Positions 20,408 to 28,996 of a stretch of DNA of 64,000 nt are shown one piece after another (positions within the stretch are counted from its first letter, which is position 1; every line of letters begins with the position of its first letter). The notes beneath the pieces were generated by a model. That model had not been told where the DNA came from. It ran no database searches and saw only the letters and a list, made by a program, of their open reading frames with translations. Made by a program: the position numbers and the translations under genes. Source of the DNA: Pseudomonadota bacterium (lineage in GTDB: Bacteria > Pseudomonadota > Gammaproteobacteria > Steroidobacterales > SZUA-146); the NCBI GenBank assembly GCA_039028935.1, contig JBCCHD010000001.1:216598-280597 (forward strand). Reading direction: 5' to 3'.

Positions 20408-21295
20408 ATGAGTTGGCTCAAGAAAATCATGCCGTCGCGCATACAGACCGACAAGCGCAAACGGTCGGTGCCGGAGGGGCTTTGGAGTAAGTGCCCGGCC
20501 TGCGATGCGGTGCTGTATCGGGCGGAGCTTGAACGCAACCTGCATGTCTGCCCCAAGTGCGGCCATCATGGCAAGATCACGGCGCGAACCCGCCTGGAGG
20601 CGTTTCTCGATGAGGGGGCGCATGAAGAAGTGGCGACCGATCTGCAGTCGCTTGATCCCCTAAAGTTTAAGGACAGCAAAAAGTACAAAGATCGACTCAA
20701 TCAAGCGCAGAAAAAATCGGGTGAGAAAGACGCGCTGATCGTGCTGCGTGGCAAATTGCACGATCGCCCGGTCGTTGCGTGTGCGTTTGAGTTCGATTTT
20801 ATGGCCGGTTCCATGGCATCGGTGGTGGGCGAAAAATTTTGGCGCGCTACGCAGCTTTGCATCGAACTGCAGTGTCCATTGGTGTGCTATTCGGCCAGTG
20901 GTGGTGCTCGTATGCAAGAAGGTCTGTATTCGCTCATGCAGATGGCAAAAACCAGCGCTGGGCTCGCGCAAATGAGTGAACAGGGCTTGCCCTACATTTC
21001 AGTCATGACCAACCCCACCACAGGCGGCGTGTCGGCTAGCCTGGCCATGCTCGGCGACATCAATATTGCTGAACCATTTGCCTTGATCGGTTTTGCCGGT
21101 CCGCGTGTGATCAAGCAAACGGTTGGTGAGACGCTGCCAGAAGGATTTCAGCTCAGCGAATTTTTGCTCGAGCACGGCGCGCTCGACATGATTGTGGATC
21201 GACGCCAGATGCGAGACGAGATCGGTCGTCTGCTGGCTAAACTCGGTCAGCGGCTGCCGATGGAAATTCCGCCCGAAACACCGGCCGAAGCCTGA
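20408..21295 (+). CDS. accD: Acetyl-CoA carboxylase carboxyltransferase subunit beta
   Basis: 295 residues. The beta subunit forms malonyl-CoA with AccA, the first step of fatty acid synthesis. The N-terminal zinc ribbon has Cys29, Cys32, Cys48 and Cys51 (CPAC and CPKC). The carboxyltransferase core carries [18 protein letters not shown] and [20 protein letters not shown] 20408 is nine bases after GAGGCA. folC follows within 22 bases, so co-expression is likely, as in E. coli. Confidence 0.97.
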   Translation: MSWLKKIMPSRIQTDKRKRSVPEGLWSKCPACDAVLYRAELERNLHVCPKCGHHGKITARTRLEAFLDEGAHEEVATDLQSLDPLKFKDSKKYKDRLNQAQKKSGEKDALIVLRGKLHDRPVVACAFEFDFMAGSMASVVGEKFWRATQLCIELQCPLVCYSASGGARMQEGLYSLMQMAKTSAGLAQMSEQGLPYISVMTNPTTGGVSASLAMLGDINIAEPFALIGFAGPRVIKQTVGETLPEGFQLSEFLLEHGALDMIVDRRQMRDEIGRLLAKLGQRLPMEIPPETPAEA

Positions 21296-21317
21296 CACTG
21301 AACGGCGATCCCACTCT

Positions 21318-22613
21318 GTGACCCCTCCGGCGCGCACACTGAGCGACTGGCTCACCCGCATCGAAGCGATGCATCCGGCTGAGATTGAGCTTGGGCTGGA
21401 GCGCGTGGCCGAGGTGTATCGCCGCTTGCCAAAGGCCCGTGTGCCGGCGGTGATCAGCGTGGCGGGAACCAATGGCAAAGGCAGCACCGTCGAGTGCATA
21501 CGGCGCTGCGCCCTAGCCAACGGTTGGCGCGTAGGCGCGTATACGTCGCCTCATCTTGTTCATTTTAATGAACGGATTTGCATTGACGAATCGAATGCCG
21601 GCGATGCCGATATTGTCGCGGCGTTTGCTGCCGTCGAGGCCGCTCGCAACGAGGTGCCTCTGACTTACTTCGAATTCACCACGCTGGCGGCTCTGGCCTT
21701 GTTTCGCGCTGCGGATCTAGACCTTTGGGTGCTTGAAGTGGGTCTAGGAGGTCGACTCGACGCGGTGAACGTGGTCGATGCCGATGTGGCGGTGATAACC
21801 GCCATCGGTTTGGATCACCAAGACTGGTTAGGTGACACACGTGATGCGATCGCCGCGGAGAAAGCCGGCATCATGAGGCCCGGTCGAATAGCGGTGTGCA
21901 GCGATCCGGATGCGCCAAACCCGATTGCGGAGCACGCCCGCACGATCGGCACAACGCTCTTTCAGATCGGTCGCGATTTTGCGGTGGAGCGACAGGCTAG
22001 CCAATGGACCTACTCGTGTCGTTTGTCGTTGCCGGGTCAATCGTCGTTGACCGAGCGGTCGCGGTCTGAGCTCGACGCACCGCTGGGTGCGGTGCTAAAC
22101 AATCTCGCCGGCGCGCTGACGGCGATGACGGCATTAAACGCACTGCCAGCTCCCTCTGCGCTTGAACCGGTCTTCGAAAATTGGTCGCACCCGGGTCGCT
22201 TACAGCGTGTTCGTCGACGCACCACGTGGTGGCTGGATGTCGCTCACAATCGTGAATCGGTTCAGCATCTGGTCAGTGTGCTTGAGCGGGAGCACCGATC
22301 AGCGCGGCCTAAGCAATGCATCGTCGTGGTGGGTATGTTGGGTGACAAACCGGTTGACGATGTGCTCCAATCGTTAGCGTCCGTCGCAACACATTGGTGT
22401 GTGGCGTCGCTTGACTCGCCACGCGCATTATCTGCACAGGAACTCGCGGCGAAAGTGAACCAGGTGAGTGCGCACACGGTCGAACGCTTTGACTCCGTCG
22501 CGGGGGCGATGGCGGTGGCCCGGGCAAGGGCCGGCGCCCGAGACTGTGTCGTGGTGACCGGCTCGTTTCACACAGTGGGGCCCGCACTGGCCTGGCTCGG
22601 ATATTCGGATTGA
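21318..22613 (+). CDS. folC: Bifunctional dihydrofolate synthase / folylpolyglutamate synthase
   Basis: 431 residues. Mur-ligase-like enzyme that glutamylates dihydropteroate and tetrahydrofolate. The ATP loop reads VAGTNGKGSTVECIRR, with YTSPHLVHFNERI and LEVGLGGRLDAVN following. GTG 21318 is chosen because it lies just after accD and gives the family N-terminus (LSDWLTRIEAMHPAEIELGL); the frame is open further upstream but would overlap accD. The next gene begins ten bases after its stop. Confidence 0.94.
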   Translation: MTPPARTLSDWLTRIEAMHPAEIELGLERVAEVYRRLPKARVPAVISVAGTNGKGSTVECIRRCALANGWRVGAYTSPHLVHFNERICIDESNAGDADIVAAFAAVEAARNEVPLTYFEFTTLAALALFRAADLDLWVLEVGLGGRLDAVNVVDADVAVITAIGLDHQDWLGDTRDAIAAEKAGIMRPGRIAVCSDPDAPNPIAEHARTIGTTLFQIGRDFAVERQASQWTYSCRLSLPGQSSLTERSRSELDAPLGAVLNNLAGALTAMTALNALPAPSALEPVFENWSHPGRLQRVRRRTTWWLDVAHNRESVQHLVSVLEREHRSARPKQCIVVVGMLGDKPVDDVLQSLASVATHWCVASLDSPRALSAQELAAKVNQVSAHTVERFDSVAGAMAVARARAGARDCVVVTGSFHTVGPALAWLGYSD

Positions 22614-22622
22614 GGAAGCTCA

Positions 22623-23405
22623 ATGGAGCGCGCAACACAAGAACGACTCGTTGGGGCAACGCTGCTCATCATGGCGGGCGTTATCCTGATTCCCTGGCTG
22701 CTCGACGGGGACGTGTCGCCGCCCGCGGTGAACGAAACGCCGTTGGTGCTCCCCGGGAGTGATGAGCGAAACAGTAACGAGACGCGACGCATTTCACTCG
22801 AGACGCCGCGAAACGAATCGCGCAGTGCGCCCGTCACACTCGACACCCGTAGCGTGCGCGATGTCGATACGCCAGCCCCATTGAGCTTACCCGCGCCGGT
22901 TGAAACGGTGGATGCCGGACCGGCGGCGCCGGACCGTGCCGATACGGCAACGCCAGCTCAAACGTCGGGAGCAGAGGAGGAACGCCGCGCTGAGGCGACG
23001 GTGCCGGCTCGATTCGCTCGGGCGATGCCACCGGATGATGAGTCGACACCCGCACCACCCGTCGACGTCGCGCGCGAGCCGGCCGTCTCTGAGCCGGTTA
23101 CGCCCGCTCCCAGTGTCAGTCAGCCGGCTGCGACGCCGCCACCGGCATCGACACCCACCGCGTCGGTGGCTGAGTCGGGGTGGGCCGTGCAGGTGGGCAG
23201 TTTTGCCAGTGAGGCCAACGCGCGTCGTTTGACCGCTCAGCTCCAGGACAAAAGCTATCGCGCCTTTATCACCGAGAGCGACTCGAGTGGCCGCACACTC
23301 TATCGGGTACGCGTGGGACCGGTCGCCGAGCGCGATGAGGCGGAGCTGCTCGCCGCAGCCTTACGCGAGGATCGGCAACCTGCGCGGGTGCTACGCCACC
23401 GTTAA
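22623..23405 (+). CDS. dedD: DedD-like SPOR-domain membrane protein
   Basis: 260 residues. One N-terminal membrane span (GATLLIMAGVILIPWLL, about 11-27), a long Pro/Ala/Thr-rich periplasmic linker, and a C-terminal SPOR domain (about 185-258, WAVQVGSFASEANARRL ... YRVRVGPV). SPOR domains bind denuded septal glycan, and DedD acts at the division site in E. coli. Placement between folC and cvpA is the same as dedD in E. coli. Start ATG follows GAGGAAGCTCA. The linker composition is low-complexity and not informative. Confidence 0.85.
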   Translation: MERATQERLVGATLLIMAGVILIPWLLDGDVSPPAVNETPLVLPGSDERNSNETRRISLETPRNESRSAPVTLDTRSVRDVDTPAPLSLPAPVETVDAGPAAPDRADTATPAQTSGAEEERRAEATVPARFARAMPPDDESTPAPPVDVAREPAVSEPVTPAPSVSQPAATPPPASTPTASVAESGWAVQVGSFASEANARRLTAQLQDKSYRAFITESDSSGRTLYRVRVGPVAERDEAELLAAALREDRQPARVLRHR

Positions 23406-23536
23406 GCGCAGTGGGCACAGGACTTTTCGGTGGTCTTCGAGCAGACGTATTGCGCGCCCGCGGTCTCAGGAGGGACATGCGGGGGCGGATCTGGGCGTTG
23501 ATGAGCCGTGTTTGTCGGGTTTGCGCGTATTCGTAC

Positions 23537-23565
23537 CTGAGACTTTTCCAACAAGCTGATAGAAT
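23537..23565 (+). promoter_or_regulatory. Candidate promoter for cvpA-purF
   Basis: CTGAGA, 17 bases, TAGAAT (4/6 and 5/6 matches), 33 bases before cvpA. I see no clear PurR operator in this gap. Confidence 0.35.
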
Positions 23566-23598
23566 GCGCGGCATTACCCACACACGAGATATAACGCC

Positions 23599-24168
23599 AT
23601 GATCACGATTGACTATCTGATTATCGCCATCTTGCTGGTGTCGATGATCGTAGGCTTTTTCCGCGGCTTTTTCCCTGAACTTGTTTCCATTGTCACTTGG
23701 ATTGTGGCGATCTTTGCAGCGATGAACTTCAGCGGTCTTGTCGAGCCGTATTTGCAAGGCAAACTCGGATCGGTGGTCGTCGAACTATGGGCATCACGCA
23801 TCATCGTTTTTGTCATCGCGTTGATTCTAGGGGGGTTGCTTGGGCAACTCGTGTCGCTAGCGATCGATAAGTCGGGTCTTAGCGGCACTGATCGAATGCT
23901 GGGCTTGGTGTTCGGTGTGGTGCGGGGCGCCGTCATTTTGGGTGTGCTTGTTATTCTTGGTCAGTTGATGGGTTTTCAGCGCGAGCCGTGGTGGCCCCAA
24001 TCGCAGCTCATTCCGATGGCTGAGCGCGTGGGCGATACACTAAGGGTGATGGTCCCTGATAGCGTCAATGAATTTCTCGACAACCGCATCGAGCCCGTGG
24101 GCGACGACATGACGGATCCGCCCCTAGACAATCCGGATGCAGACACTTCCGATAACGGATCGAACTGA
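23599..24168 (+). CDS. cvpA: CvpA family membrane protein
   Basis: 189 residues with about four membrane segments (for example YLIIAILLVSMIVGFFRGFF and IIVFVIALILGGLLGQLV) and a polar C-terminal tail. CvpA was named for colicin V production in E. coli; its wider role concerns envelope homeostasis and is not settled. It stands 14 bases before purF, the conserved cvpA-purF pair, so expression with purine synthesis is expected. Confidence 0.93.
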   Translation: MITIDYLIIAILLVSMIVGFFRGFFPELVSIVTWIVAIFAAMNFSGLVEPYLQGKLGSVVVELWASRIIVFVIALILGGLLGQLVSLAIDKSGLSGTDRMLGLVFGVVRGAVILGVLVILGQLMGFQREPWWPQSQLIPMAERVGDTLRVMVPDSVNEFLDNRIEPVGDDMTDPPLDNPDADTSDNGSN

Positions 24169-24182
24169 GGCAATAGAAGCGC

Positions 24183-25706
24183 ATGTGTGGGGTAGTAGGA
24201 ATCGTCGGGCGCCGCCCCGTTAATCTGGCCATTTACGATGCGCTCACGGTGCTACAACATCGCGGCCAAGATGCCGCCGGCATCGTGACGTGTGATGGCA
24301 ACAAGTTATACGCGCGTAAGTCAAACGGCCTGGTGCGCGATGTGTTTCGTCAAGATCATATGCTTGAGTTGATCGGGAACTATGGCCTCGGCCATGTGCG
24401 CTACCCCACAGCGGGTTGTTCAAGTTCGCTGGAGGCGCAGCCGTTTTACGTGAATTCTCCCTACGGAATCTGTCTTGGGCACAACGGCAATCTGACCAAT
24501 GCCGCTGAATTGAGCAGCATGCTCGCTCGGGAAGATCGGCGGCATTTGAACACCGGTTCAGATACCGAAGCGCTCCTCAACGTGTTTGCGCACGAGTTGC
24601 AGTCAATCGATCGCGCGGCACTCACAGCGGACGATGTGTTTACCGCCGTGCGAGCGGTGCATCGTCGTTGCCGGGGTGGCTATGCGGTAACGGCACTCAT
24701 AGTGGGGCAAGGCATCGTCGGCTTTCGCGATCCCTATGGCATCCGTCCGCTGGTGCTGGGTAAGCGCGAAACACCCGATGGTCGCGAACATATGCTGGCG
24801 TCCGAAAGCGTGGCGCTGGATGCGCTTGGTTTTGAACTCGTGCGGGATGTCGCGCCGGGGGAAGCGGTCTATCTCGATCTCAATGGTCGTGTGCACAGTG
24901 AAATGTGCGCACCCAATGCGCAGCTCAATCCCTGTATGTTCGAATACGTGTATTTTGCGCGTCCCGATTCAATCATCGACAACATTTCGGTGTACAAGGC
25001 CAGGCTTCGAATGGGCGAGAAGCTCGCCGAGAAAATTCTGCGTGAGTTTCCGAATCACGATATCGATGTTGTGATTCCCGTGCCGGATACCTCGCGTACG
25101 GCGGCGATGCAGGTGGCCCACCATCTGGGCGTCAAGAATCGCGAAGGGTTTATGAAGAATCGTTACATCGGACGCACCTTCATCATGCCCGGCCAGACTC
25201 TGCGGAAAAAATCCGTTCGGCGAAAGCTCAACGCGATCGAGCTCGAGTTTCGCAAAAAGAATGTGCTGCTGGTGGACGATTCAGTCGTACGCGGTACCAC
25301 TTCGCAACAGATAATCGAAATGGCCAGAGAGGCTGGGGCCAACAAAGTGTATTTCGCCTCGGCTGCGCCGGCCGTGCGGCACCCCAATGTCTATGGCATT
25401 GATATGCCCGCGACAAAGGAGCTTATTGCGCACGGCCGCAGTACCGAAGACATCGCCCAACTGATCGGCGCAGACTGGCTGGTTTACCAGGAATTGGAAG
25501 ACCTCATCGAGGCGGTAGGTCACGACAAAGCCGATATTGAACAATTCGACACGTCCTGTTTTTCAGGTGATTATGTGACGGGCGACGTCACGGCAGCCTA
25601 TCTCAATCGCTTGGAGCAACAGCGCGCGGATTCCGTAAAGAACAAGCCAAATCGGCAGAAAAGTCTGTTTGATGATGACGGTCGCAATGCGCTGGAGGCC
25701 ATGTAG
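24183..25706 (+). CDS. purF: Amidophosphoribosyltransferase
   Basis: 507 residues. First committed enzyme of purine synthesis, making phosphoribosylamine from PRPP and glutamine. The N-terminal Ntn glutaminase exposes Cys2 after Met removal (MCGVVGIVG), with GHNGNLTN and [10 protein letters not shown]. The C-terminal phosphoribosyltransferase domain has the PRPP loop [20 protein letters not shown] 24183 is the only sensible start because Cys2 must become N-terminal. Confidence 0.97.
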   Translation: MCGVVGIVGRRPVNLAIYDALTVLQHRGQDAAGIVTCDGNKLYARKSNGLVRDVFRQDHMLELIGNYGLGHVRYPTAGCSSSLEAQPFYVNSPYGICLGHNGNLTNAAELSSMLAREDRRHLNTGSDTEALLNVFAHELQSIDRAALTADDVFTAVRAVHRRCRGGYAVTALIVGQGIVGFRDPYGIRPLVLGKRETPDGREHMLASESVALDALGFELVRDVAPGEAVYLDLNGRVHSEMCAPNAQLNPCMFEYVYFARPDSIIDNISVYKARLRMGEKLAEKILREFPNHDIDVVIPVPDTSRTAAMQVAHHLGVKNREGFMKNRYIGRTFIMPGQTLRKKSVRRKLNAIELEFRKKNVLLVDDSVVRGTTSQQIIEMAREAGANKVYFASAAPAVRHPNVYGIDMPATKELIAHGRSTEDIAQLIGADWLVYQELEDLIEAVGHDKADIEQFDTSCFSGDYVTGDVTAAYLNRLEQQRADSVKNKPNRQKSLFDDDGRNALEAM

Positions 25707-25783
25707 GTCGCACACCAGGACGTCTGGGCGGGTGGTTTGGCGAGCGTCGCACCGCATCAAAGCCGCGGGTTGGCCTGACCTTC

Positions 25784-25799
25784 TGTGACGAAGATCACA
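25784..25799. promoter_or_regulatory. Perfect CRP/Vfr-type palindrome upstream of the signalling operon
   Basis: TGTGA-CGAAGA-TCACA carries both complete CRP half-sites with the standard six-base spacing. It lies 137 bases before the HPt start in the purF-HPt gap. CRP or its Pseudomonas relative Vfr bind such sites. The sequence is direct; occupancy and the direction of regulation are inferred. Confidence 0.6.
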
Positions 25800-25935
25800 G
25801 TGCAGGTATCATGTGATCCGCATACTAAACGTGGACGGCTGCTCAGAGCGCGTCGACGCATCCGATACCGTCTACTTGGAACGCCACGTTCAACGGATGG
25901 CCTTTGCCAACCAATTTTCGCCTGGGATAGACAAC

Positions 25936-26238
25936 ATGCTTGAATCCGCAACACCGGCTACTGAAGAGCTGGATCCGGCCGTGAGGGCCTTGCTTCCTAA
26001 TTACATTCGACGTCGAGAATCGGACGTTGAGATGATGGCCGTGTTGCTGGGTCGGCGAGACTACAAAGAAGTCGGCAAACTGGCGCATAATATGCGAGGC
26101 TCCGGCACGGCCTACGGCTTTCCGCGCATCACCGAACTGGGTGGCCAAATTGAACACGCTGCGATGACAAGCGATACCGAGACATTGGAACGTCTGGCGG
26201 GCGAGCTGGGTGAATTTGTAGCGACAATGCGTCCCTGA
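25936..26238 (+). CDS. HPt-domain phosphotransfer protein
   Basis: 100 residues forming one four-helix HPt domain. The phosphorylatable His51 lies in KLAHNMRGSGTAYGFPRI, which fits the HPt signature (Hxx[KR]Gxxxx[FL]G-like). HPt proteins shuttle phosphate between receiver domains of hybrid kinases and response regulators. ATG 25936 is preferred; in-frame GTG 25813 and ATG 25897 would add a non-conserved extension close to the CRP-like site. It is the first gene of the operon, whose last signalling gene is a hybrid kinase lacking its own HPt, so a relay between the two is a reasonable inference. Confidence 0.85.
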   Translation: MLESATPATEELDPAVRALLPNYIRRRESDVEMMAVLLGRRDYKEVGKLAHNMRGSGTAYGFPRITELGGQIEHAAMTSDTETLERLAGELGEFVATMRP

Positions 26239-26291
26239 CTCGGTTGGGGCGCGAGGCATTCTCGCATGACGCTCCACCGACCAACTCATCA

Positions 26292-27539
26292 ATGAACAAT
26301 GCCGGCATGCTTCGGGTGCTGGTGCTGGACGACGATGCCGCTTTTTCGGCGTCGGTCGAGCAGCGTCTCAGCCAGCTGTGGCCCGAGCTCTCCTTAGTAG
26401 CGCGTAAGTCGACACATTACCGCGACACCTTGTCGCACGATGTGCAACAAGCAAACATTGTGTTTCTGGATCACGAGTTCGACCAACGTTCGGGCCTAAC
26501 GCTGTTGCGTGAACTGCGTGCTGAACGGCGGGCACCGGCCATTATTTTCGTCACCCATAATAGCGATGAACGACTCGCCGTGGCGGCCATTAAATACGGC
26601 GCCGACGACTATCTGCCAAAAGCGACGAGTAGCGCGGAACGTCTCGTGACCACGGTGAAAGAGTGCCTGCGGGCGACGCGCGTGGTGGCGTCACGTCGAC
26701 CATCCGGCGCTGCGCGCACACAGCCGGTGACCGGCGTGTTGGTCAAGGGCTATCGATTGATCGATAAAATTGCCATGGGCATGGGGTCGGTTGTGTACCT
26801 GGCGTACAGTGAGTCACGTCGTGAGGACGTCGTGCTCAAAGTGCTGGACGGAGCGTTTGAGTTAGCCGATCAGGACGAAACATTCGAGCGTTTTCTCATC
26901 GAGATTCAGTCCGCTGCGGAGGTGACACATCCCAATGTGATCCGAATTCACGATGTGGGGGTGGCCGACCACCGCTTATTTATTGCCATGGAGTACATCC
27001 GGGGTGGAAGTTTGCGTCAGCGCATCGCGCGCGACGGCGCACTCCGTCCGCGCGACGCGCTCGACCTCGCGCTCAACATTGGTGACGCGCTGGGCGTCAT
27101 TCACGCGCAGGGCATTCTCCATCGTGACCTAAAGCCGGGCAACATTTTGTTTCGCGACGACGGAACGCCGTGCCTGATCGACTTCGGTCTTGCCAAGCAT
27201 GTGCAGCTTGATCAGGAAATCACGCTGCCGGGGCGAATCTACGGTACCCCTTATTACATGAGTCCCGAACAGGGATTGGGCGAAGAAATCGATGCGCGCA
27301 GCGATTTTTACAGTCTCGGAGTGGTGTTATTTGAGGCGCTGACCGGTCGTAAGCCGTTTATGGCCGGCACACCCGTGGCCATGCTCTATAAGCATCGCTT
27401 TGCACCGATTCCCGAAATCAACGACAAAAACAAACAATATCAGCCACTTATCCATTCTCTGATGGCCAAGGATCCCGCCGAACGACCCACCTCGGTCGAG
27501 GATTTATTGGCGGTACTAAATCACTATAAAAGTCTGTAA
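26292..27539 (+). CDS. Receiver domain fused to a PknB-type Ser/Thr protein kinase
   Basis: 415 residues. N-terminal receiver (1-125) with acidic pocket Asp13-15, phospho-acceptor Asp60 in IVFLDHEF, Thr88 and Lys110 (DDYLPKAT). C-terminal Hanks-type kinase (about 155-410) with glycine loop GMGSVVYLA, VVLKVL (ATP Lys), HRDLKPGNIL (catalytic loop), IDFGLA (metal loop) and MSPEQ. No membrane span is present, unlike PknB itself, so it is cytoplasmic. This fusion could let a His-Asp relay control Ser/Thr phosphorylation. The start is uncertain: ATG 26292 is used, with ATG 26307 and TTG 26244 also possible; none has a strong ribosome-binding site. Confidence 0.85.
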   Translation: MNNAGMLRVLVLDDDAAFSASVEQRLSQLWPELSLVARKSTHYRDTLSHDVQQANIVFLDHEFDQRSGLTLLRELRAERRAPAIIFVTHNSDERLAVAAIKYGADDYLPKATSSAERLVTTVKECLRATRVVASRRPSGAARTQPVTGVLVKGYRLIDKIAMGMGSVVYLAYSESRREDVVLKVLDGAFELADQDETFERFLIEIQSAAEVTHPNVIRIHDVGVADHRLFIAMEYIRGGSLRQRIARDGALRPRDALDLALNIGDALGVIHAQGILHRDLKPGNILFRDDGTPCLIDFGLAKHVQLDQEITLPGRIYGTPYYMSPEQGLGEEIDARSDFYSLGVVLFEALTGRKPFMAGTPVAMLYKHRFAPIPEINDKNKQYQPLIHSLMAKDPAERPTSVEDLLAVLNHYKSL

Positions 27540-27590
27540 ACTTAAGAGGTTAAGTGATTCTTCACACAAATTTCGCAGGGTGGATAGACG

Positions 27591-28319
27591 TTGACTAACA
27601 CTTCACAACGCACGCGGCTCCGTATTGCACTGCTCGAGGACGACCAGGATCAGGCAGAGTTGGTCAACGCCTGGCTCCAGGCGGCCGGGCACAGCGTGAA
27701 CCATTTTTCCTCAAGCCGGGTATTTCTAAGGGAAGTGCTTAGAGATAGCTATGATTTGTTGGTGCTCGATTGGATCGTGCCCGAGATGGACGGCATAGAG
27801 GTGATGCGGCGTGTGCGGGAAAGTGCACGCCACTACACGCCGGTGCTGTTTGTGACGGCAAAAGACACCGAAGACGACGTGGTCGCTGCGCTCGGGGCGG
27901 GCGCCGACGATTACATGGCCAAGCCACTCCGGCAGCGTGAATTTGCCGCGCGTGTGCTGGCGGTCATCCGCCGCGGGCGGGATGGCGCGGGCAAGGATGA
28001 GCTACCGGATGCGGCGCCGTTTGTGATCGACCTCAAACGCAAGCAAATCGAGCTCAATGACGATGTCATTGAATTAACGCACCGCGAATTTGATCTCGCT
28101 GTGTTTATGTTTCGAAATGCCGGTCGGGTCGTGTCGCGCAGCCACATCCTTGAGAGTATCTGGGGCATGCACGGCGCGGAACTCAATACCCGCACGGTGG
28201 ATACGCACATTAGCCGGTTGCGCAAGAAACTGGGCATCAAAGCGGAAAACGGCTGGAAGCTATCCGCCATCTATCAACACGGCTATCGACTGGAGCGTAC
28301 CGATACGCTCGAGGCCTGA
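27591..28319 (+). CDS. OmpR-family DNA-binding response regulator
   Basis: 242 residues. Receiver domain with Glu16-Asp17-Asp18, phospho-acceptor Asp60 (LLVLDWIVPEMDG) and the Lys of DYMAKPL. It is followed by an OmpR-type winged helix (LTHREFDLAVFMFRNAGRVV ... RTVDTHISRLRKKLG). Start is TTG 27591: an in-frame TAG lies six bases upstream, AGGG sits ten bases before, and no other start gives a complete receiver. It likely regulates transcription on receiving phosphate from the operon's kinase or HPt. Its targets cannot be read from the sequence. Confidence 0.9.
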   Translation: MTNTSQRTRLRIALLEDDQDQAELVNAWLQAAGHSVNHFSSSRVFLREVLRDSYDLLVLDWIVPEMDGIEVMRRVRESARHYTPVLFVTAKDTEDDVVAALGAGADDYMAKPLRQREFAARVLAVIRRGRDGAGKDELPDAAPFVIDLKRKQIELNDDVIELTHREFDLAVFMFRNAGRVVSRSHILESIWGMHGAELNTRTVDTHISRLRKKLGIKAENGWKLSAIYQHGYRLERTDTLEA

Positions 28320-28399
28320 GGACACTCGGCGACAGTCCATTCCAACGAGCCTGATGGGTGTGATGCTTGTCAGGCGATCATTCTGCAACGGGTAGTGTG

Positions 28400-28978
28400 A
28401 TGAGCAAAGACACCAAAACCAATTCACCGTCTCAATCGAGTGCCGCTGAGCACGACGAGAGTCAGGAAAATGTCGACAAGATACGCGACATACTATTCGG
28501 CGGCCAAATGCGCGACTATGAATCGCGCTTTCGTCAGCTCGATGGCCACATATCCAAAGAGATCAATCGCATCAGCACGGACATCAATTCGCGGCTTGAT
28601 CAGCTCGACCATTACATCAAAAACGAATTCACCATTCTGACGGAAAAGCTTAATGGCGAAGTAAAAGAGCGGGCCAGTGCGGCCGACGAGCTTGCAGGCA
28701 GTATGGCCGACATGCGCAAAGTACTTGAAAACCGCATCGCGGACGTTGATGAGGTGCACGGTGCCGCAGCACAGGAAATGCGTGGTCGTATGCATGAACA
28801 GGCGACCGAGCTATTGGAAGCGATTCGCAATAATCAGGCCGCCATCGAGAGCAGTCTACGTGATGAGTCGCGTAAACTCGGCGATGAAAAAGTAGCCAGG
28901 ACCGATCTTGCCAGTTTGTTTACCGAGGTGGCGATGCGTCTTCAACGCGATTTCGATTTACCCGACGAGAAAGGATGA
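28400..28978 (+). CDS. Coiled-coil protein of unknown function, sharing an N-terminal motif with the next gene
   Basis: 192 residues, hydrophilic, no signal or membrane span. Residues about 37-170 are predicted by eye to be long alpha-helical coiled coil (heptads in RLDQLDHYIKNEFTILTEKL and neighbours). Residues 27-35 read KIRDILFGG, closely matching KIKNILFGN at residues 6-14 of the membrane protein encoded next. That suggests a common docking element. ATG 28400 is used; the frame is open from 28367. I do not recognise a named family, and no enzymatic motif is visible. Cotranscription with the GTPase and kinases suggests a scaffold or adaptor, which is inference. Confidence 0.7.
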   Translation: MSKDTKTNSPSQSSAAEHDESQENVDKIRDILFGGQMRDYESRFRQLDGHISKEINRISTDINSRLDQLDHYIKNEFTILTEKLNGEVKERASAADELAGSMADMRKVLENRIADVDEVHGAAAQEMRGRMHEQATELLEAIRNNQAAIESSLRDESRKLGDEKVARTDLASLFTEVAMRLQRDFDLPDEKG

Positions 28979-28996
28979 AGTCGCTGAGTCGCCGCT

